64,000 nt of DNA from Geosiphon pyriformis (Eukaryota; Glomeromycota; Glomeromycetes; Archaeosporales; Geosiphonaceae), in assembly GCA_016748015.1 (NCBI GenBank), contig JAAOMT010000261.1, positions 13,644-77,643 on the forward strand, given 5' to 3'. Position 1 is the stretch's first letter, and each line of letters begins with the position of its first letter. The notes beneath the pieces were generated by a model that did not search any database, had not been told where the DNA came from, and saw only the letters and a list, made by a program, of their open reading frames with translations. Both the position numbers and the translations under genes were made by a program. This document shows positions 45,373 through 56,883 of the stretch, one piece after another.

Positions 45373-45839
45373 GTTGTTGGATAAAACATCTTCTAGGGTA
45401 ACCAGAAGACTTAAATAGTTCTAAAAACTCGGATTTTGGACATACCTAGTTTCTGAATTTCTTAAATGTGATTTTAAGAATTATTGGGATGTACTGGAGA
45501 TTGGTTGATGAACAACTATTACCAATCTCCAGTTTTGTTGAATGATTTTTGGCTTCTGATTTCCATAGGACACAGTTATTTGTGATAGTATTTGAATGGG
45601 TTGAGGTTGATAAACTAGTTGTAACTACAGTAGTTAATATATTATAGGTATTGCTGATTGATATATTAAAAGTGAGTATAGTTGCTGTATTATTAGTGCT
45701 TGATACATGGGCTGCATCACTTGAGTGTAATGTGGTTAATGTAGGTAATGTTCTGGTAATTAATTACTAATGTAATTCTGAGTTTGGAGTCAGTGATCAG
45801 AGTTTTGATACTGATTTCCTAATCATTAGTTGCTTATCC

Positions 45840-47600
45840 TTTTGTGATATTTAAATTGCAGATGTTTTTGTTTACCACAATAGTGGCAAACATACATTTC
45901 CTGTTGCCACTGTTAATTGGTCGATAATAATGAATGTGGTTGATTTTGGAAATAATTGGAGTTTCCTTAATTATTGCATTATTGTGGAGGTTGATAAATT
46001 GCCTGATTGTTGTTAACTAAGTATTTTTTTAATTTCTGGTTGATTGAATTACTGAATTGCTTCAGCTTGGAATCCAAGTCAAATGATCTGTTCATTACTA
46101 AATTTATGGCTTGGGCATAGTTGGCTTCTAACTTAGTGGCTTTAAAATCTTTGGCATAGGTGACTGTGGCTTGAAGGTTTATTAGATGTAATAAGCATAC
46201 ACATTGGAAGATGCTACTGTACAGGCCTCTGATAAATTGATTTAGAATTTGTGGTGCTGTAAAATAATCAGCTTGTATTGCCTGAATTTGGTGCAAATTC
46301 CTGTAAAAGTGCCCTAAGTAAGTAGTGACTGCTTCATTTTCTCCTTGCTTGATGGTAGTAAAAGTATTGGCTAGACAATTAATACTATTATTGTTGCTGA
46401 AATATTGTAAGAACCCAAGCTTAAATGCATTGAAATCCTGAAGTTTGTTGGCCAAGCTTTAATATTATAAGCTGGTAGTATCCTGAAAAAAGTATGGGAT
46501 GGCTTACATGACTTTGGCATTATTCTATTTGTTGGTTGCAATGGCTTTTTCGATATTGTTTAATTACACCTGAGTGTCATCTTCTTTGCCAGTGAATTTT
46601 TTGATCTTAACAATTGGTGCATATGCCATTTGTTGTTGTTGTTGTGGCAGTTGTTGGAATAGTTGCTGTAATTGTTGTTGATATGGTAATTGTGGCTGTT
46701 AAATCTTTTTAATTAGTGACTTATTGATCACATTTATTAGAGATAAGTTTTGTTGATTAATTATGTTGGGGTTTGAATTGTTCTGATTTTGGAGAGTTTG
46801 AAGATTCAGAGTTTCAATTTCCAGATTTTTTAAAATCAGGTTTTGTTGAGTTTGAATGTTTGGGGTTTTGATTTCTGGGTTTTCAAAAATTGGGTTTTGG
46901 TAATTGAATTCCTGATTGTTATTTTCCTTTTTTTCTAATTCTATTACTTCTCAAGAACTTGCAATTCTGAAATCTGGTAAAGATGGTAGTGATCAAAATC
47001 CTAATGATGTCAGTGATCACAATTTAAATCCCTCAAAATATTCACCATAGGTTCTTAATAGATTAGTTTTTGATTGTTTACTTTGAAAGAGTATTTGTGC
47101 CAATGAGGTTTTTATATTTAATGTGGACATGCCTGCTGATAAAATGTTAATGGCACTTCTAGGTGTATAGTAGTATAATAGATTGGTTGGTGATTCAAGT
47201 CTTGTTTTTTTCCAAGTAGATGGTTGTATTCTTTGAGGTATCACTGCTGGTATTTGTAGTTTTCTTTTGTCTTTGTTTGCATAAGTGATTGGATAGTTTT
47301 GTTGAGTGTGGATTTTAATTTCTTTATTGATTTTAGTAAAGATTGTTGTGAAATTATGATTTGCTAGTAGGCTGGTATTTTGAATTAATTCATTGTAAAA
47401 ATTTTCTCTTGTAAAGTCAGTTTCTACTGGTACTCTTAGCAAATATGAGATTCTTTTATTAACATAAAAATTAAAGACTGATTCTGCTAATAAGTGGTTG
47501 TTGGTTAATCCCAAGTATTAACAATAATACTGAAACAAAGATTTGGCAAATTCTAAATAGTTTGTTCCTATTCTTTCTGGTTCTGCCACTTTTGGATTGT
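45840..47600 (-). pseudogene. Gypsy-B gag
   Basis: N-terminal part 47017-47514 (YVNKRISYLLRVP, NFYNELIQNTSLL), capsid part 45979-46455 (FKLGFLQYFS, VTTYLGHFYRNLHQI, ILNQFIRGL, TYAKDFKATKLEANYAQ), Gln-rich linker near 46630-46700, and a knuckle CHYCGKQKHLQFKY near 45880 with the last Cys changed to Tyr. Several frameshifts and stops. Confidence 0.78.
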
Positions 47601-47635
47601 TGTTGTGTTGGTGTTGGTTCTCTGTAAGATTATAT

Positions 47636-47651
47636 CTCACAGGAAGCACCA
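47636..47651 (-). other. Primer-binding site of gypsy-B
   Basis: Minus-strand TGGTGCTTCCTGTGAG starts two bases (TT) after the LTR end at 47654, the same spacing as in gypsy-C. The tRNA is not identified. Confidence 0.7.
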
Positions 47652-47653
47652 AA

Positions 47654-48494
47654 TATTACAGATGATTATTTGGGGTCTTAAAGCAAATAACAAACTCATA
47701 ACTTGGTGCTTAATTAATATAAGGATGTCAGTAATATCTGAAGATTGTTTGTATCTGAAGGTTTTTAAAATTTGAAGATTTGGATTGGAGTTTTTTGTAT
47801 AGTAGACAGAGATTCAATAGTGTCTTAGTAGTCTCTCAGAATTGCAATTCCATCAAATTTCTTTTTCAGCATGATGGCCAATAATCTGGTAGAAATGCTC
47901 TTCTGATAAGCTATTCTTGAATTATCAAACTTTATACCTTTTCTTTGGGATCTTTTATTAGGCTATCCTTAACATTGATAACTCAGCACTTTACTTTTTA
48001 ATCAATTAGTCAACAACAAGAAATAACAAAAAAAAATAAAAAAAAATTAAAGAAAATTAAAGAAATAAGCCAAGACAATAAATGTTAGTATCCTATCAAT
48101 AGCTGTAATCAAGAGCTATTGTTCTAGTGTAGTTAAGTATCAGTTATTATCAACATAAAGTGTTGATAGTGGAAAATGAATTGAAATAGTGAATAGTTAT
48201 TTATTGATATTTGTGAATAGAAAAATTGCTTAGATCAAATCTAAACTGCGAAGTTCCTCTTTTCTACTTTTAATGCTACCACTATATATACATAATTAAG
48301 ATTCTTCAATTCTTCAATTTTTTACACCAGAAATCCTAGAATTTCTGGAATCCTGCAATTTTTTTAAGAGAAATTCTGCAATTCTAGAATCCTGCAATTC
48401 TTTGTACGAGAATTTTGGAATTCCACATTTACTATAGCTACTTCTGATTGGCTAATTTATATGCTAATATACTTCCTATATTCTATAAGTAACA
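47654..48494 (-). repeat. LTR-B, 5' LTR of gypsy-B (841 bp)
   Basis: Plus-strand TATTACAGATGATTATTTGG to CTATAAGTAACA. Same layout as 28683-29552, including the 39-bp-type array around 48322-48425. Clearly diverged from the left LTR, so older than gypsy-C. Confidence 0.87.
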
Positions 48495-50374
48495 GTGGGC
48501 TTCTTTAAATTTTTTGCATTTTCCTGTTAAGTTACATGTTAGCTCAATAAACAATTTTTTGGTTGAGTTGGTAAAAATTTTTTTGAACAATGATTTATCT
48601 TTAAAGAACAATTTGTCCAAGTGTTTTGTAATCCTAATATGTTTTTAATGTTAGATATTTTGAAAAAATCTTTGTATTATAGTTTAGTTTGCTTATTGAA
48701 AAAATTTGAAGTTGTATTTAATAACAGATTTTTGAACAAAAAATGCAATATAATAAACTAAAAAATGGTTTGTTGATAAAAAAAGTTGAATCTTAAGGGC
48801 TTTATGCCTTATTGATTTGAACTAATATCAAAATTTTTGAATAATAAAAGCTTCTTAATAACTGATTTTGCTAATATTAACAAACTACTTGACTTAAATA
48901 TTTTGGACTCTAAAGAATTTTCCAACATATAAGAATATTTACATGAAGTTTAATCTGATATTATTAAAATTTACATAAATAAATCTTTAAAAAATACTGG
49001 TTTTGCTAAAATTATTAGTAAGACTATAACTTATTTTCTTATTGTAAATATGAATATTAGTATTAAAATACATAAACTTTTGTCTTTTACTATAGCTAAA
49101 TTACAGACTGTTACTGTATTTTTTAAAAGTGTTTTATTTTTTTGTGCAGTAGTTTTGTATCCAAATAACCAAAATATTATTAATACATATGTGTTTGAAA
49201 TTTTGTTTATTGTACCAAACTTTTATAATTAATGCTAAATAAAGAAAAGACATATTGTTAATTTGATTAAAGATAAAAATTTCTCAATTAGATAAATAAA
49301 AGTCAAAAATTATTTGAGAGTTTTAGGTAATGTTAAGACTAATATGATAACAGATAAGACTGCTTATTATTTATTTATTTTGCTAATTGGAATATATAAA
49401 TATTTCTTAATATAAAAACACAATTGTGTTTAACAATATTCATTATTTTGTTTGTAATTTGTTTAAATCTATTTGTTATGCTTATTAGAAAGCTGGTTTT
49501 AACTATAATATAATTTTGGATAAGTTAATTAAGAAAATAAATTAATTGGCTATTATAAAAATCTGATATCTAAATTCATATATGTTTTTTGAATTTACTA
49601 ACAAAAAATTTGCCAATCTGTATATATATTTAATAAAAGCTATATATAAACAGCTGTCAGTAGCAGTTAGAAAAAAATTGTATAATAAAACATATTTAAG
49701 TATGTTGTATTTATTGTGTAATAAAATAAAGTTGTTAAATTATGTTTTTACATGATAATATTTATAAAAAAATCTTGGTAAAAGTTTTTTAAATAATGAA
49801 TTTTATTGGTGAATACTTGTACTTTTTCTACTTTTGTTGTTTTAAAACTTTTTCCATGTGTTTATTGAATATGGACTTGTATATAATAGTTTATAAAAAA
49901 TTTGTGCTAAAAAAATATACATAAAAGCTATTATGACTCTTAATAAAAGAAGTAAAGCTATTTTTGCTGTTGTTAAATATATTAAATGACTAATAAAATT
50001 GTATTGTTCAAAGATGTAACTTGTAAGATTTAGGTATAAAGTAAATATAAAAAGACTAAGTTAATCAAAAATAATAAGTTAGTATTAGGTTTATCTTATA
50101 ATATAGTAGTTGTATTGTTAAATAAAGTAGTTTAGCTGCTTAATATTATTAAGTCTTTTGTAATTAATTTTAATAAGTACAAACTGTGTTTTTTTTCTGG
50201 TTTAAATGATAATATAAGTTTTTATATAAGTATATAGTATTGTTTTGTCTAGTTTAAATAACTAATTACATGTAATAAAAGTATAAATTGCATTTAGTTT
50301 GAGCCACTTAGTCTGATTCTATATATTAAATAGCAGTTAAACTATACTTATAAAACTTAAATAAAAATAAAAAT
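48495..50374 (+). pseudogene. LINE-A ORF2 C-terminal part and 3' tail
   Basis: Resumes as WASLNFLHFPVKLHVSSINNFL, matching LINE-B after 23650, with RNase H-like remnants and a final zinc-finger-like segment (MLYLLCNKIKLLNYVFT) near 49710. Ends in an A-rich tail followed by AATTAAAAAAA. Heavily decayed. Confidence 0.68.
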
Positions 50375-50655
50375 AATTAAAAAAATAATTTTTAATTAAA
50401 ATTATTTATATTATTATTAATTAATAAAAGTTTTATTATTAAAATTAGAAAAAATGCTAAAAGTTATTAAATTTTATGTTTTAAATTAAAAAATATTTTA
50501 AATTATTACAAAAATAATTTTAAATTAACTTTCAAGAAAAAATACATAAAATTTATAATATTAATTAAAATATAAAAAAATTTTATATTATAATTTCAAA
50601 AAAAAGTTTTTAATATAAAAACAATATTATTATATTAAAAAAATAAAATAAAAAA
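50375..50655 (+). repeat. Decayed LTR-A, 3' part (partner of 14771-15222)
   Basis: Aligns with 27440-27740 of the best LTR-A copy. In the first 84 aligned bases I count 16 differences of the C-to-T or G-to-A type and one transversion. It begins where 15222 ends, which places LINE-A inside this LTR. Cut at about 50655 by LINE-E. Confidence 0.7.
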
Positions 50656-51974
50656 CTCTTTGTCTTCTTAATTTTATGACCACAACCAGAGCAAAGAGTA
50701 AAAAAGCTGCATCTAATATTTTTTTTGAGATATCTAATAAAATTTCAACCAGAAAAGCTTTTTCTATTGTAAAAGCAACTAAGCAAAACATTTTAGAAGT
50801 TTTTTTTTTACTTAGTAATTGTGAAAAGTTGTCTTTGATAGCTACTAAAACAACTTTTTTATTTTTGGCTGGTCTTTTATCAGTTAAAGTTTTCTCAAAA
50901 AGACACATTTGGGTTAGTCCCAGTATTGCCTCTACTTCTTCAAAAAGCCCAAAAATTTTTAATAAAAGACCAGTTAACAAGCTGGTTTTCTCTTCTATAG
51001 CTTTAATACTAAGTGCTATTAGCACCACTTCTTCAAAAAAATGGTCAAAAAGACCAAAAGTTCAAAAAAGTGAGAGCAATCACTTGTCTCTGCTATTATT
51101 ATACTGAACTTTTTTGTGGTTCAACTGAGATTTTAAATAAGATTTCTACTGTTTTATCTGGCATATCTTTCAAGATGGGCCAAAATTAATCACTGGCTGT
51201 ATTGCCAAATGTGGTGCTTTTTGGCAGATTCTCACCAGTTCTAAAGACAAAACAATTATTTTCTGTTAAGTCATCTGTTTTTAGAAACTGGACTGATCAG
51301 ATAAAAACTGAATCATTTTTTTCTCTGGTTTTTGGTGCTGCTATTGGTGGTATTTGGGAAACCATTGTTAATTATCAAAGATTTATTAGGTAAGTGGCTT
51401 TTGCTTTAGTGCTTGATGTTATTTTCAAGATTAAATCAGCTCATATTAAGACTGTTTTTTAGTCTGTACATGATTTTTTGGGTGCAAAATCAGTGTCAAA
51501 AAACAATGTGAAGCTTTTTTGTGTGGAGTTTGCTTTTTAAGTGTCTTTGGAAGCTGTATTTTTGGTTGAGCTTATAAGTTCTGTTTATTTGGCCATTCTC
51601 AAAATTGCCAAGTCTTTGGTGATTTCTGAGTCTGGTTTCTCTTTTGCTGCTGTTGTGCTGCATAATATGCTTTTGGGTATGTTTACTGCTAATATTAAGA
51701 CAACTCTTGGTGTATTTGGTAGTGTTACTTATATTGTGCTAAAGCTTGTTGGTGTTTGGCAATATGTGATTGTTTATTTTGAAAAGTTGAATTTTGTTGT
51801 GTTTGCTTTGAGTTATTGGTCAGTTTTGGTAAACAAAAATAGTGTTAAAATCTTTTTTTTGGTGAATTAAAATAAGACTATTCTGTTTCATAATAAGTTT
51901 AAAACCAAGCTGATCAATCTTTTTTCTGACTGTACTGCTTTTAAAATCAGTAATATGGTTTTTTAGATTGATGG
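50656..51974 (+). pseudogene. LINE-E ORF1: RRM-like RNA-binding protein of a second LINE family
   Basis: ATG 50676 opens a Ser/Lys-rich basic N terminus (MTTTRAKSKKAAS, SKSPKIFNKRP). After a frame change near 51110 come RFSPVLKTKQL, FRNWTDQIKTE and an RRM-like region at 51541-51970 (TLGVFGSVTYIVLKLVGVWQYVIVYFE, YWSVLVNK). It is not similar in order to ORF1 of LINE-B, so it is a different family. Stops at W and Q codons. Broken at 51974 by an LTR-C. Confidence 0.65.
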
Positions 51975-52926
51975 TATTACCGGAAGTTTTTGGTCTCTTT
52001 TCTGTAATGTTGTTGATACCTGTTTGTTGTGAATTCACGTTTTCTGGATGTGGTTGAGCCTCCAGTAACTGAATTTTCTTCTCAAATTATCTCTTATAAT
52101 TTGAATTGCTGGGCTTATAAGTAGAATTGCCAATTCCTTGCCAGTTACTTTGTATAGTTACACTGTAGTAAATGTCAACTCTTTCCCAGAAATTGCTCAT
52201 CTGGAAGCTCACTAAAAATGTGTAGTTACTTTGCTGTGAAAGTCAACTCTTATACAGGAATCTCATCTGTAGGCTACCTTAATGATTGTAATAAGAAAAG
52301 AAAAGAAAAATAAAAGAAATGTAAAAGAAATCAGATTTTATCAAGGGAAACATTTTCTATCCAGACTTAGAGTCACTAATAGTTTATTGAAATTAGTAGC
52401 TAATTAATTTCAAAATGTTAGTTGTATTGAGAGAATTTTCAAGTACAATAATCAAAGAATTTGGTTTTTCAAATTATTTGATATTTATTTTTTTTTGTGT
52501 GTATAAAAATGTTTTTAAGAGATAAATCTAAAGTAAGATACATTTTTCCAGAAGAGAAAAGCTCTTTTTTTATACAACTTGTTGTAGTACTAGTCTATGA
52601 ACTTGCACTTTTTCTCTTTGCTCAAATTTTGGCAAACTAAAGATACATTTTGATGAATTATTGATTAATTTGGGTGAACTATTTATAATTTCGGCGAATT
52701 TCTGTAAATTTCGGCAAATTTTTGAATGTTACAAAGTTCAAGATATTGTGTAATTTGATCATCCTACTTTCTGTTATACTAATTAGATTATTTTAATTGA
52801 ATCGTAATATGTGATAATTGATTAAATAATAAATGATAATTTGAAATGATATTAATATACTGATTAATTATAGGAATTATAAGGGTAATTTTATGCTAAT
52901 TAATAGCTAAAATTCTACTGATAACA
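51975..52926 (-). repeat. Solo LTR-C (952 bp) inside LINE-E
   Basis: Plus-strand TATTACCGGAAG to TACTGATAACA. Flanks ATGG (51971-51974) and GTGG (52927-52930) look like a 4-bp duplication with one change; deleting one copy restores the LINE-E frame. Array remnants lie around 52620-52730. No internal region. Confidence 0.85.
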
Positions 52927-52938
52927 GTGGTTAGACAT
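52927..52938 (+). pseudogene. LINE-E sliver between two insertions
   Basis: Twelve bases including the GTGG duplication, continuing the LINE-E ORF1 frame up to ACAT. The rest of LINE-E is displaced by gypsy-B2 and is not seen. Confidence 0.5.
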
Positions 52939-53766
52939 TGTTACAGGTGATTATTTGGAATTTCAAATCAAATAACAAAACTCGTAACTTGGTGCTCAGA
53001 AGCTATTCATGATAATAGTAATCTGAAGGTATTGTTATCTAAAAGTTTTTGGTTAAATCTTTTGTATAATAAACAGAAATTCAATAGTTGTTTATCTGTA
53101 GCTTTTTAGAATCACAATTCTGTCAATTTCATTTTTCAGCTTGATAGTTGACAATCTTCTGGTAAGTAATCTATAATTTTTTATGTGTTCTACCCACTAG
53201 TAGAGATTTTTTACCAAGCAATCCTTAATGTCAATAATTTAGTGCTTAATCTTTAATCAATTAATAAACAACAAAGAAAATACAAAAAAATAAAAAAAAG
53301 ATAAAGAAAATAAGCCAAGATGATAAATGTTAATATCTCATTAATAGCCATGATCAAGAGTTATTGTTCCAGTGTGATTAAGTATTAATTACTATCAACA
53401 TAAAGTATTAATAGTAGAAAGTAGATTTGAGATAGTAAATAATTATTTATTTGATATTTGTAATGTAGGAGGTTGCTTAGATCAAATCTAAACTGAAAGG
53501 TCTGTTTTTTTCTACTTCTAACACTACCAATATATATACATAATTGAAATTCCTCAATTCTTTCATTTTTCACACCAGAAATCCTGCAATTCTTTTGAGA
53601 GGAATCTTGGAATTCTGGAATCCTGTGATTTTTTGTATGAGAATTCTGAAATTCCTGGAATCCTGCAATTTCTTTAAAAAGAATCCTGGAATTTCACAAT
53701 TTACTATGACTACTTCTGATTGGCTAATTTATATGCTAATATACGTCCTATATTTTAAGAATAATA
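52939..53766 (-). repeat. LTR-B, 3' LTR of gypsy-B2 (828 bp)
   Basis: Plus-strand TGTTACAGGTGATTATTTGG to TTTTAAGAATAATA (terminal CA changed to TA). Carries the 39-bp-type array around 53578-53700. Followed by a pyrimidine run (TTATTCCCTCCTTTTT) that is the polypurine tract of the minus strand. Confidence 0.85.
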
Positions 53767-54500
53767 TTATTCCCTCCTTTTTAATATTGAGCTCTGTCGA
53801 GATCTTCTAATTCTAATTCTAATTCTCTATCTTTGAGTATTTCTTGAACTTCTTTTTTAAGAATTACTTGTGCTATCTTGTTTTGTAATTCTTTAAATTA
53901 AGCATTGGTTATTTTTTCTATTTAATTAATAATAATGGAATTTATTTCTGGATTGAGTAAGATTTCTGGTTGATCTTGAAATCCAGTGTGTAGCTGATAA
54001 ATGGCTTTTGCTTGTGTGGTTAAATTGTTTTTTCCCACAAATTGTTCCAGTTGTTGCAGTATTGTTGTGTCAAATAATCATTTTATTTTATTTGTATACA
54101 AGTCCTGAATGTTTAAGTGTTGTCCCAAATAAAAGTAATAAAAGTTTCTTAGAAATTGTTGTATCTACCAATTCCAAGTTTCTATAGTCAACTCTTGATA
54201 TTGAATGACTTTTGGTTGTGTTTCTATTGCCAATTTTACTTTTGTGATTATTTTGTTTACAGTGTTTTCTGTTTTTCTTCATATTTTATCTCATGGTTTT
54301 TTTTGGTGTTTGTATATCTAATAGTTTGTTGGTTGATTGTAATTTTTATCTCTTGTTGTTGGATCAGTTGAAAAAGTTGTTGTGCTAATGAGTGAATGCC
54401 ATCAGTAATCTCCATTTTTCTGTTGTCTTTTTGTTGTATATACCATGTCTTTATATACTTTTTTAGTTGTTCGATTTTACATGTTTGGTTTAATGATTAT
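53767..54500 (-). pseudogene. Gypsy-B2 ORF3
   Basis: Collinear with 29553-30290. The C-terminal end again reads as a Lys/Glu-rich helix (VQEILKDREL on the minus strand) next to the polypurine tract. Broken by several stops. Function unknown. Confidence 0.5.
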
Positions 54501-55568
54501 AATTGGTTTTAGATCTTGTGGAATCTTATCTGGTTTGACTAGTATTCTCTGTACTCCTAATTGTAGAATATTATTGGTAGATAATGATGCTATATAATAA
54601 TATTGTTTCAGTCAATCACTATGTGCTGCTTTGGTTAAGATTTTGTTGTTCAAGCTTAATTTATAAGCTCCATTTCCAAGAATTTTTTCTATGTGAAATG
54701 GTCTATTCCATTTGGGGTCAAATTTTCTACTCCATTGTTTTTTTACTTTAGTACAATATAGAAGTACTTTGTCTCTAATCTTGAATTCAACTGTTTTCTC
54801 TGGTAGTTGGTTATCATGTCTTTTTTTTTGTTTTTTTTGTGACTTTTGAATGTTATCAATTGTTTTTTACCATGTGTTTTCTAGTGTCTCCATTAAGTCA
54901 TATGTTCTTCTCAACAATGTTTTTTGCAAATTTTTTTCTGTTATTAGTTCTGTTGGATATGTTTTGACTTTTATCTTAACTGATAATGTTGCTGTTCTAC
55001 TGTATACTAATTTGAATAGTGTTGCTTATGTAGTGTTTTGCTTCATTGTCTAATAAGCAAATAATACCAATAGTATAATCAAATCCCATTCATTCTGGTT
55101 TTCTTGGTTGATTTTGGCAATGGCTTCACACAATATTCTGTTAAATCTTTCAACTAACTTATTTGTTTATGGATGGTATGGTAATGATAATGGTCTTTTT
55201 ATCCCAAATCTTTGACTTAATTCTGTCAATGTTTTATTTACAAAGTGAGTTCTTTGATCTGATAGTAGTTTTTTTGGACATCCATGTTAACAGATCAAAT
55301 CTTGATGAATGAATTCAGCAATAGATTCTGCATCTGTTCTTTAAATGGCTTTTGCTTCTGGCCATTTTGTGAGATAATTTATGGCTACTGCAATATATTT
55401 GTTGCCTCTACTGGTTATTGTTAATGGTTTGACCAAGTTAATTCCAATGCAATCAAATAGTTGTCTTACTTTAATTAGTCTCAATGGTTTACTGGATTTT
55501 GTTCCTCTTCTTCTCTGACAAGCATCACAATTTTGCACATATTAGATAATATCTGAATACATTGATAG
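54500..55568 (-). pseudogene. Gypsy-B2 integrase (N terminus missing)
   Basis: CDACQRRRGTKSSKPL, GINLVKPLTIT (first catalytic Asp changed to Asn), YLTKWPEAKAI at 55341-55538, then core and C-terminal tail (GAYKLSLNNK near 54650). Ends at the LTR-C junction. Confidence 0.8.
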
Positions 55569-56229
55569 TATTACCAGACGAAATTAGAGATATTGCTTAG
55601 TATAAAATTATTCTTATAATTCTTATTATTAATTAGCAATTCAAATTATCAATTATTACATTAGCAGAATATCCGAAATTATCATTTAATTAATAACCCA
55701 ATTTATACATAACACAAATGTAACCTAATTGCAATGATTAATCATGCAATACCCCGAACTATATAACATTCAAAAAGTTTACTGAAATTTGTAGAAATTT
55801 GCCAAAATAATTGATAGTTTACCAAAATATTTAATAGTTTGCAGAAATAATTTGTAGTTCACCAAAATGTAGCTTTAGTTCAGCGAAATTGTAGAAAAGA
55901 ACAAAGTTCAAGTTTATAAAATAGTGTTATGACAAGTTGTATAAAAGAAGAGCTTCTTTTTTTGAGAAAATGTATCTTACTTTAGATTTATCACTTAGAA
56001 CCCTTTCTACATACACAAAAAGAAATAAATATCAAATAAATTGAAAAACCAAATTCTTTAATTATTGCACTTGGAAAATCCCCAAAATTCAACTAACATT
56101 TTGAAATTGATTAGCTACCAATTTTATTAAACTGTTAGTGACTTCAGGCCTGGATAGAAAACGTTTCCCCTGACAGAATTCTATTTCTTTTACATTTCTT
56201 TTATTTTCTTTCTTTTATTTTCTTATTAT
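55569..56229 (+). repeat. LTR-C, partial (5' two thirds)
   Basis: TATTACCAGACGAAATTAGAG onward, close to 1891-2550, with the 20-bp array at about 55780-55895 and TATAAAAG near 55939. Ends at 56229 where LTR-D begins; its 3' third is expected beyond gypsy-D outside the window. Confidence 0.85.
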
Positions 56230-56883
56230 TGTTACAGGTTGGAGTAACAAGCTAACAGATAACAAGGGAGAACAGTATTGTATAGTAATGGAAATAAACA
56301 AAAAAAAAATTACAATAAGGGAATGAATTGAATAAGTAGGAATTCAATGTGCGTGATCAGTCTCATAAAAATTACAGTTGCTAATCTTTTCTTAAATCTG
56401 AAGGTAGAGAAATAGTCCATGATTGTCAACAAGATAACACCACTGCTATTATTCTATGTCTCAACTTGGCAATTTTTAGAATCAATAACAGGTATTGTTG
56501 TACTTTTCAATCATTTCTTTATTCAATGAATTACAAGAGCAAGCCAATTGCTTCTCAGGCTAATTCTAACAAATACAAATCAAGAAAGGGAAAAGATAAG
56601 GTATGTGAATGCCAACAAGTAGATACTTAAAGGTAAGAAAAGGGGAATAAGCGATTATGAGAGAAAGTAATTGATATTGTTTATTTCGTTACTTTGATCA
56701 TGTCTTTTTACAGCTGAGGGAATTATCGCTTATATAGCTGTCTAAAGTGGTCAACAACCAGGTCAATGATCAGGTCAATGATCAGGTCAACGGTCACTAT
56801 CTAAAAATAGGGTGGCTAATTATATGACATCAGTGGCTAATACATGTGATAATTAATAAAAACTATGTGTTTCAACTGTAACA
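56230..56883 (-). repeat. LTR-D, 3' LTR of gypsy-D (654 bp)
   Basis: TGTTACAGGTTGG to CAACTGTAACA, with perfect 8-bp inverted ends TGTTACAG/CTGTAACA. A 4 x 12-bp array at 56749-56796 and a TATATAAG box on the minus strand near 56730. Followed by pyrimidine-rich TCATCCTCTCC, the polypurine tract on the minus strand. Confidence 0.87.
56749..56796 (-). promoter_or_regulatory. LTR-D U3 array, 4 x 12 bp
   Basis: Four adjacent 12-mers of the form GGTCAAYRAYCA/GGTCAACGGTCA; the middle two are identical (GGTCAATGATCA). In element sense they lie just upstream of the TATA box. GGTCA half-sites and TGATCA palindromes are visible. Confidence 0.7.

Larger units (their letters stand above)
28683..48494 (-). 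mobile_element. Gypsy-B: Ty3/gypsy element with dUTPase, split by gypsy-C
   Basis: Minus-strand element of about 10 kb without the nested insert. 5' LTR 47654-48494, PBS 47636-47651, gag, protease, Cys-rich domain, dUTPase, RT (split at 42461/32645), RNase H, integrase, ORF3, 3' LTR 28683-29552. Target duplication ATGG (left) against GTGG (right). Inserted in LINE-A; the flanks rejoin in that LINE's frame. Many stops; inactive. Confidence 0.88.
15223..50374 (+). mobile_element. LINE-A: old non-LTR element split by four later insertions
   Basis: Five pieces join in order and frame to one LINE: 15223-17169 (5' UTR and ORF1), 17988-18654 (ORF2 start, endonuclease N half), 25527-26938 (endonuclease C half, RT start), 27813-28682 (RT), 48495-50374 (RNase H-like part, 3' tail ending in A-rich sequence). 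The interruptions are LTR-A (17170-17987), LINE-B (18655-25526), LTR-A (26939-27812) and gypsy-B (28683-48494). Coordinates given here span the inserts. Confidence 0.8.
52939..55568 (-). mobile_element. Gypsy-B2: truncated 3' end of a family-B element
   Basis: 3' LTR 52939-53766 followed, in reverse, by ORF3 and integrase, collinear with 28683-31330. It stops at 55568 where an LTR-C begins; the rest of pol, gag and the 5' LTR are not in the window. ACAT precedes the LTR. Confidence 0.85.

Noticed and set aside
45200-45418. Plus-strand open frames across gypsy-B and gypsy-D
   Set aside because: They mirror coding minus-strand frames (protease, RT, integrase) and contain no recognisable domain of their own.
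50676-51107. Gypsy or host gene at 50.7 kb
   Set aside because: The downstream RRM-like segment and the element context support a LINE ORF1; no protease, RT or host domain was found.
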